DNA from: Betaproteobacteria bacterium
Lineage (GTDB): Bacteria > Pseudomonadota > Gammaproteobacteria > Burkholderiales > CAIKXV01
Length of the DNA: 44,643 nt
Assembly: GCA_947457885.1 (NCBI GenBank)
Contig: CANGXU010000012.1
Span: forward strand, 1 to 44,643
Direction of reading: 5' to 3'
In this document: positions 29,335 through 36,793 of the stretch, piece after piece
Numbering within the stretch: position 1 is the first letter of the stretch
Layout of the letters: every line of letters starts with the position of its first letter
Position numbers and translations under genes: made by a program
The notes under the pieces: generated by a model
What the model was told of the DNA's origin: nothing
Seen by the model: only the letters and a program-made list of their open reading frames with translations
The model's database searches: none

Positions 29335-30652
29335 GACAGCCCACGCCAGCGAGCAGGCCATCCTCGGATCGGTGCTGATTGACCCCTCGCAACTGTCGCG
29401 CATGCCGGCGCCGGGCGAGTTCTTCCTCGACGTGCACCAGCGAATCGCCTACTCGATCGCCGACTGCGCCGAGAACGGCGATCCGATCGACGTGGTTACG
29501 GTCGCCGAGCGCCTGGAGCGCGGGGGCGGTCTCGATGCGATCGGCGGCCTGGCGTACCTTGTCTCCCTTCGGGACAACGCGGTTCCGGCTAACGTCGCCA
29601 CCCACGCGCGGATAATCCGCGATGCAGCGACCGTACGTGAGCTGCGCTTCGCCAACGCCGACATCGAGGGCATCGCCAGCAGTGCCCTTTCCGCCGCGGC
29701 GAAGGTCGACCATGCGCAGCAGCGCATCATGCGCATCCGTACCACCGGGGACGCGGAGGTCTCGACTGTGGCCTCGCGTATCGACGACGCAGAGGCCGCC
29801 CTGGCCGCACGCGCGACCGGCGAAGTCCGCGGCCTGCAGACCGCGATCCCTGCGCTCGATGGGCTGGTGAAGGGTTTCAAGCCGGGACAGCTGGTCATCG
29901 TCGCGGGCCGGCCGAGCATGGGCAAATCCGCCATGGTCGGCCAGTGGCTTGAACTGTGGTCGCGGCAAGGATTCCCCTGCCTGTTCCTCTCGCTCGAAAT
30001 GTCCGCACAGGAGGTCCTTGATCGCATGGTCTCCGGCGAGGCGAACGTGCCCCTGTCCGACGTGCTTAACGCTCGATCGCCGCACCTGGGCACCGCGCTC
30101 GCCAGAATCCGCCGATGGCCGTTGCTGCTCGACGACCAGGGCGCCCTCAACGTCCTGCAGGTCGCACGCAAGGCGCGGCAGGCGAAGGTACGCCACGGCC
30201 TGAGCGCTATAGTCGTCGACTACCTGCAACTTATGCAGGGTCCAGACGGCCGCGCGTCGAACCGGAACAGCGAGATCGAGGCGACCACCCGCAGCCTAAA
30301 GTCCCTGGCCAAGGAGCTGATTGTGCCGGTGATCGTACTTTCGCAGTTGAACCGCGGCCTTGAGACCCGACCAAACCACCGGCCAATGCTCGCCGATCTT
30401 CGTGACAGCGGCAGTATCGAACAGGATGCGGACGTGGTTCTTGCCATCCACCGAGAGGAGGTCTATCGCTCGAGCCCTGGCGAGTGGGCCGGCCTGGCTG
30501 AGGCGCTGGTACTGAAGAACCGGCAGGGCGCCACCGGTACAGCGCGCCTGCGCTGGCGCGGTTCACACGTGCGTTTCAGCGCCTTTGATGGCGATTGGCC
30601 GGCCGACGCAGGCGGCACTGTGCGCCCGATCCGACGTGGCTTCGAGGGATGA
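29324..30652 (+). CDS. DnaB-type replicative helicase
   Basis: Hexameric 5'-3' helicase for island replication. 442 residues, slightly short for DnaB. N-terminal domain SEQAILGSVLIDP and AERLERGGGLDAIGGLAYL (1-110); RecA-like domain with Walker A GRPSMGKSA near residue 195; Walker B IVVDYLQLM near 298; then the sensor SQLNRGLETRPNHRPMLADL and DLRDSGSIEQDADVVL, all typical. It overlaps the initiator gene by 11 bp, so the two form one module. The chromosome's own dnaB is not in this window. Confidence 0.95.
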   Translation: MAGETAHASEQAILGSVLIDPSQLSRMPAPGEFFLDVHQRIAYSIADCAENGDPIDVVTVAERLERGGGLDAIGGLAYLVSLRDNAVPANVATHARIIRDAATVRELRFANADIEGIASSALSAAAKVDHAQQRIMRIRTTGDAEVSTVASRIDDAEAALAARATGEVRGLQTAIPALDGLVKGFKPGQLVIVAGRPSMGKSAMVGQWLELWSRQGFPCLFLSLEMSAQEVLDRMVSGEANVPLSDVLNARSPHLGTALARIRRWPLLLDDQGALNVLQVARKARQAKVRHGLSAIVVDYLQLMQGPDGRASNRNSEIEATTRSLKSLAKELIVPVIVLSQLNRGLETRPNHRPMLADLRDSGSIEQDADVVLAIHREEVYRSSPGEWAGLAEALVLKNRQGATGTARLRWRGSHVRFSAFDGDWPADAGGTVRPIRRGFEG

Positions 30653-30692
30653 TGATGACGCTGGCTGCTCTATTGCCCGTCGCGCGATTCCG

Positions 30693-30908
30693 TCACAGCA
30701 TCAGGCCGATCGCCGCGCCGATCAGCAATGCCAATGGGGCGCGCAGAAACCAGATCGCGAGCGGCAACATGAACAGCCAGCCCCACATGGATGCGCTCGC
30801 GCTGCTGGTCAGGCAAATGAGCAAGCCGAGCAGCGCCAACGGGCCGGATGCATCTCCGACGGCCCGCACAACCTTGCGCACCCGATTGACGATTGATTCT
30901 GCCTTCAC
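30693..30908 (-). CDS. Small two-span membrane protein
   Basis: 71 residues from GTG 30908, the only island gene on the minus strand. Two hydrophobic segments (about 22-43, GPLALLGLLICLTS and onward; and 45-70) follow a basic N-terminus. Short proteins of this shape include phage holins and superinfection or excision-linked membrane peptides, but no motif identifies one. There is no clear ribosome site, and an overlapping plus-strand reading frame exists without protein-like features. Confidence 0.45.
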   Translation of the reverse strand: MKAESIVNRVRKVVRAVGDASGPLALLGLLICLTSSASASMWGWLFMLPLAIWFLRAPLALLIGAAIGLML

Positions 30909-31086
30909 GAGCGCAGCCTAGCATGCTCAGGCCACGCAGTAGCGCCGAGCGCGCCCGGCTGGCGACCTACCCCAATCGCAGCATGCAGAGGGGCGCTGCG
31001 GCAGTTGTGGCCAGCGTGGTGGCCGATGCCTTAAACCCGCTGGAAGTCAGCCGTTCTTGTCACTAAAAATTGAGGAGGTTCGCACA

Positions 31087-31818
31087 GTGCAAATCACCGA
31101 TGTTACCGATGTCCCGACCATCAAGGCCGCGCGAACAGGCCTACAGAGGGCGCGTCAAGCTCACAAGGTGGCGCGGGCTGAGCTGCAGCGCATCGGAGCG
31201 CTGAGCAGCAGTCAACCTGACCTCACGGCTACAAGGGCGGCTGTGGAGGTCGCGCAGGCCGACCTCGCAGACGTTGTTGCGGCACATGCCTTGCGCGAGA
31301 CTGATGCCGACCAGATCAAGCATGCACGCGCCGCTCTTGCCGCTGCCGAGAGCGCGCACCTAGAGGCAGAGGCCACCGCTGCGGAAGCAGCCCGCCTTTC
31401 GGAGGGCCTTGAGCGGCGCCTTTCGGTTGCGCACCAGGTAGAAGCTGAAGCGAAGGCGGCTGTGTATCGCGCTGAAAACGTGCTCGCACTCGCGATGCTT
31501 TTCGAGTCTGACAACTGCTATACGGCCGCCTGCCGAGTTGCCGTGAAGCATCTGAAGGCTGCGCGATCCGCTGCGGTGTGGATCAAGTACCGAGACCCGA
31601 GCATGTTGCCGGCCGCAGCAAGTACCGTAGCGACATCCTTCGGGTTGCCCACGATCGGACCAATCAGCGCTGCCGCGGCTCGCCGGCAATCCAGCGGCCT
31701 TCAGCACGGCATCGGTCAGTTGCTTTACGGACCCAACGACGTGAAAGCGGAGCCGGACCTTTTTCAGAACGAAATGCTTCTCGAAGCCGACGTGGTAGAC
31801 GTGGACGCAGCTTCGTGA
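31087..31818 (+). CDS. Coiled-coil island protein of unknown function
   Basis: Start chosen at GTG 31087 because GAGGAGG lies 8 nt upstream; a TTG 30 bp earlier lies ahead of that ribosome site. 243 residues. Residues 10-140 form a long Ala/Glu/Arg helix with heptad-like spacing (RAALAAAESAHLEAEATAAE), a likely coiled coil. The C-terminal third is different (YRDPSMLPAAASTVATSFGL, then an acidic tail). No signal peptide. A scaffold or DNA-associated role is possible; nothing specific is visible. Its TGA overlaps the next GTG. Confidence 0.65.
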   Translation: MQITDVTDVPTIKAARTGLQRARQAHKVARAELQRIGALSSSQPDLTATRAAVEVAQADLADVVAAHALRETDADQIKHARAALAAAESAHLEAEATAAEAARLSEGLERRLSVAHQVEAEAKAAVYRAENVLALAMLFESDNCYTAACRVAVKHLKAARSAAVWIKYRDPSMLPAAASTVATSFGLPTIGPISAAAARRQSSGLQHGIGQLLYGPNDVKAEPDLFQNEMLLEADVVDVDAAS

Positions 31819-32045
31819 AGAACATTAGGCGAGCGCTACCCGGTATCGTGACCTTCGAGATCGACGACAAGGAATTTTCCTCGCCCGCCACCTTCGCCGA
31901 GACTTCCGCGCGGGTCGATCCTGTCGTCATCGCGCAGCGGGCGCGTGACCTGATCGCGCAGGCGCGCGAGCGCGGGAAAGCCCTGAGCGCAACGCAGGCC
32001 GTCGCGATTGCCGCGGCAGATTCCCGGACAACCGCAGGAGCGTGA
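31815..32045 (+). CDS. Small hypothetical island protein (76 residues)
   Basis: Starts with GTG overlapping the previous stop (GTGA), and its own TGA overlaps the next GTG in the same way, which is why I accept it. Sequence: a short beta-like segment (PGIVTFEIDDKEFSS) followed by an Ala/Arg helix (VVIAQRARDLIAQARERGKA). Family not recognised. Confidence 0.55.
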   Translation: MKNIRRALPGIVTFEIDDKEFSSPATFAETSARVDPVVIAQRARDLIAQARERGKALSATQAVAIAAADSRTTAGA

Positions 32046-32494
32046 CAGTGCAGAGAATCCTGAAGGAGCTTACGGACCTAATCGGCATCGCGGACGCGTT
32101 CGAGATTTGCAGAATGTGGGGCGGGCGAAGCCTTTACATCCCCGTTGCGGTGAGGCTCACCGATCCGCTCGCGCTCTCGCTCGGCCTCGAGGGGGCAAGG
32201 AAGCTCGCTGCATCCTATGGCGGCCGGTCGATCGAGTTGCCGTCGGAGCGTTGTGCCCTGCTCGAGCTGCGCAACGCCGCGATGTTCAGGGACCGACAGG
32301 CTGGCGCCAGCCATGAGCAACTCGCCATCCTCTACGGCCTGAGGCGGCAGTCGGTAAGAGCCGCCCTCGCGCGAGCGCGTTCCCTCGGTCTGGTAGCCGA
32401 GGCAACCGTGCCCGTAGGCGCGAACTGCTCGGCCGGCACGCCAGACAGAAATGATCAACAGCATGAATCCAGCGACAGGGCAGGAGCGATCTGA
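32042..32494 (+). CDS. Mor-family transcription regulator
   Basis: 150 residues. The pattern FEICRMWGGRSLYIPVAVRL, then LGLEGARKLAASYGGRSIELP, then a C-terminal HTH (ASHEQLAILYGLRRQSVRAA) follows the Mu Mor / middle-operon regulator layout: two GG-x-x-(I/L)-x-(I/L)-P segments before the DNA-binding helix pair. Mor proteins activate phage middle genes as dimers, so this is a likely late-switch regulator of the island. GTG 32042 overlaps the previous stop; GTG 32048 is an alternative. The last 30 residues are polar and overlap no recognised domain. Confidence 0.75.
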   Translation: MTVQRILKELTDLIGIADAFEICRMWGGRSLYIPVAVRLTDPLALSLGLEGARKLAASYGGRSIELPSERCALLELRNAAMFRDRQAGASHEQLAILYGLRRQSVRAALARARSLGLVAEATVPVGANCSAGTPDRNDQQHESSDRAGAI

Positions 32495-32495
32495 C

Positions 32496-32963
32496 ATGGC
32501 CGCACACAACAGAACGAGCGCCAGGACGGCGCGCACGCTGCACCTGCAGATTCAGGCCCTTGAACTTCGGCGACTGGGTTTCGGCTACCGCGAGATCGCC
32601 GCGCATCTGGGAATAGGGCGAACGCGCGCGCACCAATTGGTGACGCACGCAATGGAAGAAAGCCGGGCGCAGGTGGCCGAGGCGGTCGACGCGATCAAGG
32701 CCCTGGAAATCTCTCGGCTGGACGGCATGCTGCGTGGCCTCTGGCCGAACGCGAGGAAGGGCGGCCTCGGCGCGGTCGATCGCGTTCTGAAGATTATGGA
32801 ACGGCGCGCGAAGCTGCTGGGTCTCGACGCGCCTGTCCGGATTGCTGCCACCAACAAGGACGGCGACCAGGACGCCGACCCGACCCGCTACATCGTGCCC
32901 GTGCCTGCCGGAATGGCACTCGAGGAGTGGGTACAGGAGTACGGACACAAAGCGCTGCAGTAG
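32496..32963 (+). CDS. HTH protein, terminase-small-subunit-like
   Basis: Start at ATG 32496 (CAGGAG 9 nt upstream); an earlier ATG at 32451 would overlap the Mor gene by 44 bp. 155 residues. The N-terminal HTH FGYREIAAHLGIGRTRAHQL (about 28-50) is followed by a helical region ending in ISRLDGMLRGLWPNARKGGL and IMERRAKLLGLDAP. That combination is common in phage genes beside terminases and in small-terminase-like DNA-recognition proteins. The C-terminus is acidic. No large terminase follows; instead come a hairpin and a degenerate region. Confidence 0.6.
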   Translation: MAAHNRTSARTARTLHLQIQALELRRLGFGYREIAAHLGIGRTRAHQLVTHAMEESRAQVAEAVDAIKALEISRLDGMLRGLWPNARKGGLGAVDRVLKIMERRAKLLGLDAPVRIAATNKDGDQDADPTRYIVPVPAGMALEEWVQEYGHKALQ

Positions 32964-32974
32964 GCGCGAAACAG

Positions 32975-32999
32975 ATTCGGCCGCCAACGGTGGCCGAAT
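32975..32999 (+). terminator. Hairpin terminator candidate
   Basis: 11-bp stem (32975-32985 with 32989-32999, one G-T pair) and an AAC loop, 11 nt after the stop at 32963. No U tract follows. Confidence 0.55.
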
Positions 33000-33612
33000 G
33001 GGGCATTACTCCGCGAGTCGCCCCGCTTCACAAGTAACCCCGAGAGCCCGGGGCAGCCCTCGACGGTCTGCGCGCCGGGCATCTTCGATCGGACCGTGGC
33101 CACCAGCTCGCGGCCGTCGCCGCGCCAGCGGCCCGCCTCGAGGCCGGGCAGCGCACGAGCAGCACGACGGCAGCCCGGGCCACGTGCGCGCCTCGTCGCC
33201 GGCAGTGCGGGCCTGCAGCCGACATCGAGGCCGCAGGCCGAGCTGCGCGGGCTGGCGATCGCGCACCTGGTCACCGGCAGCGCCGGCCTGCAGCCTTCGA
33301 GATCCACCAGGACGGCACGATAGCCCTCGACCCTCACCAGCTCGGCGCGGTGGCAGGGTGACATCGACGCAGCACCCCGAGCTGCGCGGGCTGGTGTGTA
33401 TTTGCCGTGGGCTGGTGTGTATCTGGTCGACAGCAGCGATTGCCTGCAGCCTTCGAGATCCACCAGCACGGCACGATGGCCCTCGACGCTCACTGCATGA
33501 AAGTGGACACATGCAGGGTGGACACGGCTCGGTCGCGCCGGGCATTATGACGTGACCGGCCTGCCCTGCCGTACCCGGGCGATACCTGAGCCACTCTCAT
33601 CGGAGCCTTGCC
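33000..33612. repeat. Gene-free degenerate repeat region
   Basis: I find no credible gene in these 613 bp. A 52-bp segment at 33286-33337 recurs at 33442-33493 with about three differences. The 18-bp CCGAGCTGCGCGGGCTGG at 33238-33255 recurs at 33377-33394, and GGGCTGGTGTGTAT occurs twice at about 33388-33422. The readings broken by stops and frame changes suggest decayed, partly duplicated coding DNA. It sits where a packaging gene would be expected after the terminase-small-like gene. Confidence 0.6.
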
Positions 33613-33795
33613 ATGACCCGCCTGCAGATCGCCGTCGAAGCCTACTGGACCGCTTTCGACGTGGACGTGCCCCACCCGTTCGGCATCAGCGACGAGTACC
33701 TGGCCGAGGTGTTCGAGCAGGCCGTGGCCACCTTGACGCCGGTGCCGCCGGACTTCGACTGGTACGACCACCTGCCACCCGGTGCGGTCGCCTAA
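33613..33795 (+). CDS. Small acidic hypothetical protein (60 residues)
   Basis: GGAG lies about 9 nt before the ATG. The composition is protein-like: acidic, aromatic (AYWTAFDVDVPHPFGISDEY; PPDFDWYDHLPPG), with no membrane segment. Small acidic proteins in phages and satellites often act as inhibitors or DNA mimics, but nothing identifies this one. It lies between the degenerate region and the nuclease gene. Confidence 0.5.
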   Translation: MTRLQIAVEAYWTAFDVDVPHPFGISDEYLAEVFEQAVATLTPVPPDFDWYDHLPPGAVA

Positions 33796-33875
33796 CCCCA
33801 GGGGCGCGACACGAAGGGGCCGGACGGCGAAGCTGGTACATAATCTCCGTCCGACATGGTTACCTCAGCGACTTC

Positions 33876-34430
33876 ATGAAACCCATCGAGACCGTCTATA
33901 GGGGCTGCCGGTTCCGATCGCGCCTCGAGGCCCGATGGGCGGTATTCCTCGAAGCACTGAACGCAAAGTGGTCCTACGAGAAGGAAGGCTTCGACCTCAG
34001 TGGAACGTGGTATCTGCCGGACTTCTGGGTCGAAGACTGGAACGCGTGGATAGAGGTGAAAGGCAAAGCGCCCTCGCCTGAGGAAGCAAGGCGATGTGAC
34101 CTGCTCGCTCGATCTTCGGGCAAGGTCGTCCTTCTGCTGGCCGGGGATCCTTGGACCGAGAACGACGTGAACGAGTATGACGTGACCCTATTCGGGCACC
34201 GCGACCGCGAGTGGAACGGCACCCGGGGATGGGAGTTCGGGGAGGGCCGGAGGTGCACCGACGAGATCTGGCTGGTCTCGGATTGCTACGGGGCTTTCAC
34301 ACTCAGGGCCGTTCCCCAGGACCCCGACGACAAACCTCCCCTGACTGGCAGCTTTGCCGAAACCATCTCCGACGCGTTGGCCCGAGCACGCGGCGCCCGA
34401 TTCGAACACGGGGAAGCCGGCGGCCGGTAA
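33876..34430 (+). CDS. Predicted PD-(D/E)XK nuclease
   Basis: 184 residues from ATG 33876. The N-terminal 65 residues carry the restriction-endonuclease-like signature seen in many phage and island proteins: YRGCRFRSRLEARWAVFLEA with Glu18, then YLPDFWV with Asp49, then WIEVKGKA with Glu60 and Lys62. The C-terminal part (DEIWLVSDCYGAFTLRAVP) has no recognised domain. There is no clear ribosome site. It may act in defence, recombination or satellite-helper conflict; its position near the right end of the island, after the structural gap, is typical of cargo genes. Confidence 0.7.
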   Translation: MKPIETVYRGCRFRSRLEARWAVFLEALNAKWSYEKEGFDLSGTWYLPDFWVEDWNAWIEVKGKAPSPEEARRCDLLARSSGKVVLLLAGDPWTENDVNEYDVTLFGHRDREWNGTRGWEFGEGRRCTDEIWLVSDCYGAFTLRAVPQDPDDKPPLTGSFAETISDALARARGARFEHGEAGGR

Positions 34431-34436
34431 ACCCGA

Positions 34437-34820
34437 GTGCTCGTCACTCTTCCAGCCGGCCAGAAAGACGCCAGCGGAGTCACCGACCGGCAGCGCCGAT
34501 TCGCGCAGGAGTTCCTGCCCGACCTGAACGCCACGCAGGCGGCTATCCGGGCGGGATACAGCGCGCGCACGGCCGGGCAGCAGGGCGCGCGCCTGTTAAC
34601 AAATGTTAAGGTTCGGGCCTTTATCGCGGGGCTGCCCACGTGCGCGGCGATCGCACTGTCCCGAGGCGCGCGGCACCTGGAGGAATCTGCCGGCGCGGGA
34701 TGTGTCAAGATTGCATCAGGCGGAACGGCTGGCGGGACGCGCCACCTACCGCCCTGCAACCCGCATGGATACAGGGGTGTTGACACCCCCTCCCGGCACT
34801 CGCAATCAGGGATGTCTTGA
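34437..34820 (+). pseudogene. Truncated phage terminase small subunit
   Basis: From GTG 34437 the sequence VTDRQRRFAQEFLPDLNATQ, then AAIRAGYSARTAGQQGARLL and TNVKVRAFI (about residues 15-64), is the N-terminal DNA-binding domain of the Terminase_2 small subunit. After about residue 66 similarity stops, and the frame runs through the attR core into chromosomal sequence, ending at 34820. The normal C-terminal oligomerisation and TerL-contact part is missing. This is a remnant, or a minimal DNA-binding fragment that could compete for a helper phage's pac/cos site. Confidence 0.75.
34786..34802. repeat. attR core (direct repeat copy 2)
   Basis: Exact copy of the 17-bp tRNA-Leu 3'-end sequence at 25014-25030. 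It is preceded by A rather than T and followed by C rather than T, so the identity is exactly 17 bp. Chromosomal DNA without a gene resumes here until 35083. Confidence 0.85.
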
Positions 34821-35082
34821 TGCCTCAGGTGCAACGCTCACGGACGGAACGCCGCCCGCCATGAACGCCCGCACCCGCATCGGTGGACATCAATCCAGCC
34901 ATGCTGGCCTGGTTTGCGCTCCTGCACGACAGCCAGCGCCACAACGACGGCGGTGACCCGCTGCACGGCCATCGCGCCGCCGCTGCCGCATCCGTCCCGG
35001 ACCGATTGTTCCGTAGAATCGGCCAGCCGGTGTCGGGCGGCTGCCTCTGCCGCGCGGCCCGGACGCCACCTGAGTGAGGATC

Positions 35083-35718
35083 ATGAGCGACCACCGTCAC
35101 GACCACGACCATGAAAATGCGCACGATCGCCCGCTCTCCGGGCCGGCACTGCGCGTGAAGGCGCTGGAGTCCCTGCTCGTCGAGAAGGGCCTGATCGACC
35201 CGAAGACGCTCGACGAGATCGTCGACACCTACGAGCATCGGGTCGGGCCGCGCAATGGCGCGCGCGTGGTGGCCCGCGCCTGGGTCGACGCTGCGTTCCG
35301 CGAGCGGCTGCTGGCCGATGCGACCGCGGCGGTGGCCGAGTTCGGCTTCATCGAGCCCCATGCCGAGGATATGGTCGCGGTGGAGAACACCCCGGCGGTG
35401 CGCAACCTGGTCGTCTGCTCGCTGTGCTCCTGCTATCCGTGGCCAGTGCTCGGCCTGCCGCCGGCCTGGTACAAGTCCGACGCCTATCGCGCGCGTGCGG
35501 TGGTCGACCCGCGCGGCGTGCTGAAGGCCTTCGGCGAGGACATCCCCGAGGACGTCGAGGTACGTGTCTGGGACTCCACCGCCGAGATGCGCTACCTCGT
35601 GGTGCCCGAACGACCGGCCGCCACCGAGGGCTGGAGCGAGGAGGCGCTCGCCGCGCTGGTCACTCGCGACTCGATGGTCGGGGTCGGCACCGCGAAGCGT
35701 CCGGAGGGCGGCGCATGA
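35083..35718 (+). CDS. nthA: Nitrile hydratase alpha subunit
   Basis: Converts nitriles to amides using a non-corrin cobalt or non-heme iron centre. 211 residues, normal. The metal claw VCSLCSC has Cys112, Cys115 and Cys117 as ligands, two of which are normally oxidised. Ser113 is the residue usual in Fe enzymes, whereas the following Tyr-Pro-Trp is usual in Co enzymes. The N-terminus is His/Asp-rich ([15 protein letters not shown]). GAGG lies 4 nt before ATG 35083. The stop overlaps the beta-subunit start (ATGA). The gene lies 280 bp past the island's right end. Confidence 0.95.
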   Translation: MSDHRHDHDHENAHDRPLSGPALRVKALESLLVEKGLIDPKTLDEIVDTYEHRVGPRNGARVVARAWVDAAFRERLLADATAAVAEFGFIEPHAEDMVAVENTPAVRNLVVCSLCSCYPWPVLGLPPAWYKSDAYRARAVVDPRGVLKAFGEDIPEDVEVRVWDSTAEMRYLVVPERPAATEGWSEEALAALVTRDSMVGVGTAKRPEGGA

Positions 35719-36374
35719 ACAGCATCCACGACATGGGCGGCATGCACGGCATGGGCCCGCTGGTGATCGAGCAGGAAGACGGCGTGTTCCACGAGTACTG
35801 GCACGGTCGGGTGTTCGCGCTGCGCATGGCCTGTGCCTTCCATCGCCGCTACAACGGCGACATGGGACGCTACGCGCGCGAACGGATGCCGCCGGCCGCG
35901 TTCCTCGCGGCGAGCTACTACGAGCGCGCGCTGTACGGCCTCGAGCGCGTGCTGGTCGAGGGCGGCATGATCGACGAGGCGGAACTGGCGAGCGGCCAGC
36001 CCGCGACGGCCGAGCGCGCGGCTGCCTGCCTGCAGCCGTCGCAGGTCGAGGCGATCACGCGTACCCGCCGCCGCACGCGCATGGACAAGGTGCAGGTCGC
36101 GCCGAAGTTCCGCGTCGGCGATGCGGTGATGACGCGCAACTTCCAGCCCGAGGGCCATACCCGGCTGCCGCGCTATGCCCGCGGCCGGCGCGGCGTGGTC
36201 CAGCGCGACCACGGCGTGTTCTCGTTCGCCGACAGCAACGCGATGACCCGCGACCGCAAGCCGCAGCACATGTACAGCATCCGCTTCGCCGCCACCGAAC
36301 TGTGGGGCGAGGCGGCCTCCCCGCGCGACACCCTCTGCCTGGACGTCTGGGATGACTACCTCCTGCCGGCCTGA
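35715..36374 (+). CDS. nthB: Nitrile hydratase beta subunit
   Basis: 219 residues, complete: [16 protein letters not shown] at the N-terminus, [13 protein letters not shown], the [20 protein letters not shown] motif near residue 130-150, and the C-terminal [13 protein letters not shown] then LDVWDDYL. It forms the heterodimer with the alpha subunit and contributes the arginines that contact the metal centre. Coupled to alpha through ATGA, and overlapping the accessory gene by 23 bp. Confidence 0.95.
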   Translation: MNSIHDMGGMHGMGPLVIEQEDGVFHEYWHGRVFALRMACAFHRRYNGDMGRYARERMPPAAFLAASYYERALYGLERVLVEGGMIDEAELASGQPATAERAAACLQPSQVEAITRTRRRTRMDKVQVAPKFRVGDAVMTRNFQPEGHTRLPRYARGRRGVVQRDHGVFSFADSNAMTRDRKPQHMYSIRFAATELWGEAASPRDTLCLDVWDDYLLPA

Positions 36375-36735
36375 CGCCGCCGCTGCCGTCGATCTCGACG
36401 CGCTGCCGGCGCTGCCGCGCGACGAGGCCGGCCCGGTATTCCGGGCGCCCTGGGAAGCGCAGGCCTTCGCGATGGCGCTCGAGCTGCATCGCCGCGGCGT
36501 GTTCACCTGGAGCGAATGGGCAGCCACGCTATCGGCCGAGATCGCCGCGGCGAACGCGCGGCACGAGCACGACGATGGCAGCCACTACTACGAGCGTTGG
36601 CTCGCCGCCCTCGAGACGCTGGCGGCACGCAAGGCCGTGGTCGGCGACGCGGAACTGGCGGATCGGATCGACGCCTGGGACCGCGCGGCGCAAGCCACGC
36701 CGCATGGCCAGCCGGTGGTGCTGCCCCGCGCCTGA
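36352..36735 (+). CDS. Nitrile hydratase accessory protein (P14K/activator type)
   Basis: 127 residues. PRDEAGPVFRAPWEAQAFAM, then FTWSEWAATLSAEI and HYYERWLAALETL, match the small nitrile hydratase accessory family, which resembles the beta-subunit N-terminus and delivers the metal-loaded alpha subunit by subunit exchange. This type normally accompanies cobalt enzymes, whereas iron enzymes use a P47K GTPase activator. It overlaps the beta gene in another frame, so alpha, beta and accessory form one operon, with receptor 4 starting 58 bp later. Confidence 0.9.
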   Translation: MTTSCRPDAAAAVDLDALPALPRDEAGPVFRAPWEAQAFAMALELHRRGVFTWSEWAATLSAEIAAANARHEHDDGSHYYERWLAALETLAARKAVVGDAELADRIDAWDRAAQATPHGQPVVLPRA

Positions 36736-36793
36736 ACTGCGCACGGGCGCAGGCACTACAATCCGTCCGCTGACTTCGACAGGATACCGCCCG

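Larger units (their letters stand above)
25014..34802. mobile_element. 9.8-kb integrated island in tRNA-Leu, phage-satellite-like
   Basis: It is bounded by the 17-bp att repeats, with the tyrosine integrase gene next to the tRNA, the classical arrangement. Nearly all genes run on the plus strand: integrase, two unknowns, two AlpA-like regulators, replication initiator, DnaB helicase, a coiled-coil protein, a Mor-family regulator, a terminase-small-like HTH protein, a nuclease and a truncated terminase small subunit. No large terminase, portal, capsid, tail or lysis genes are present. Size and content match phage satellites (P4-like, PICI-like); a degraded prophage is the alternative. Boundaries are firm, the biological class is inference. 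Confidence 0.85.

Noticed and set aside
30595..30921. Plus-strand frame overlapping the small membrane protein
   Set aside because: Polar, low-complexity composition; the minus-strand reading has two clear membrane segments.
33006..33545. 179-residue minus-strand frame in the degenerate repeat region
   Set aside because: Cys/Arg/Gly-rich composition and repeated RRLQA phrases come from the DNA repeats; no ribosome site or family pattern.
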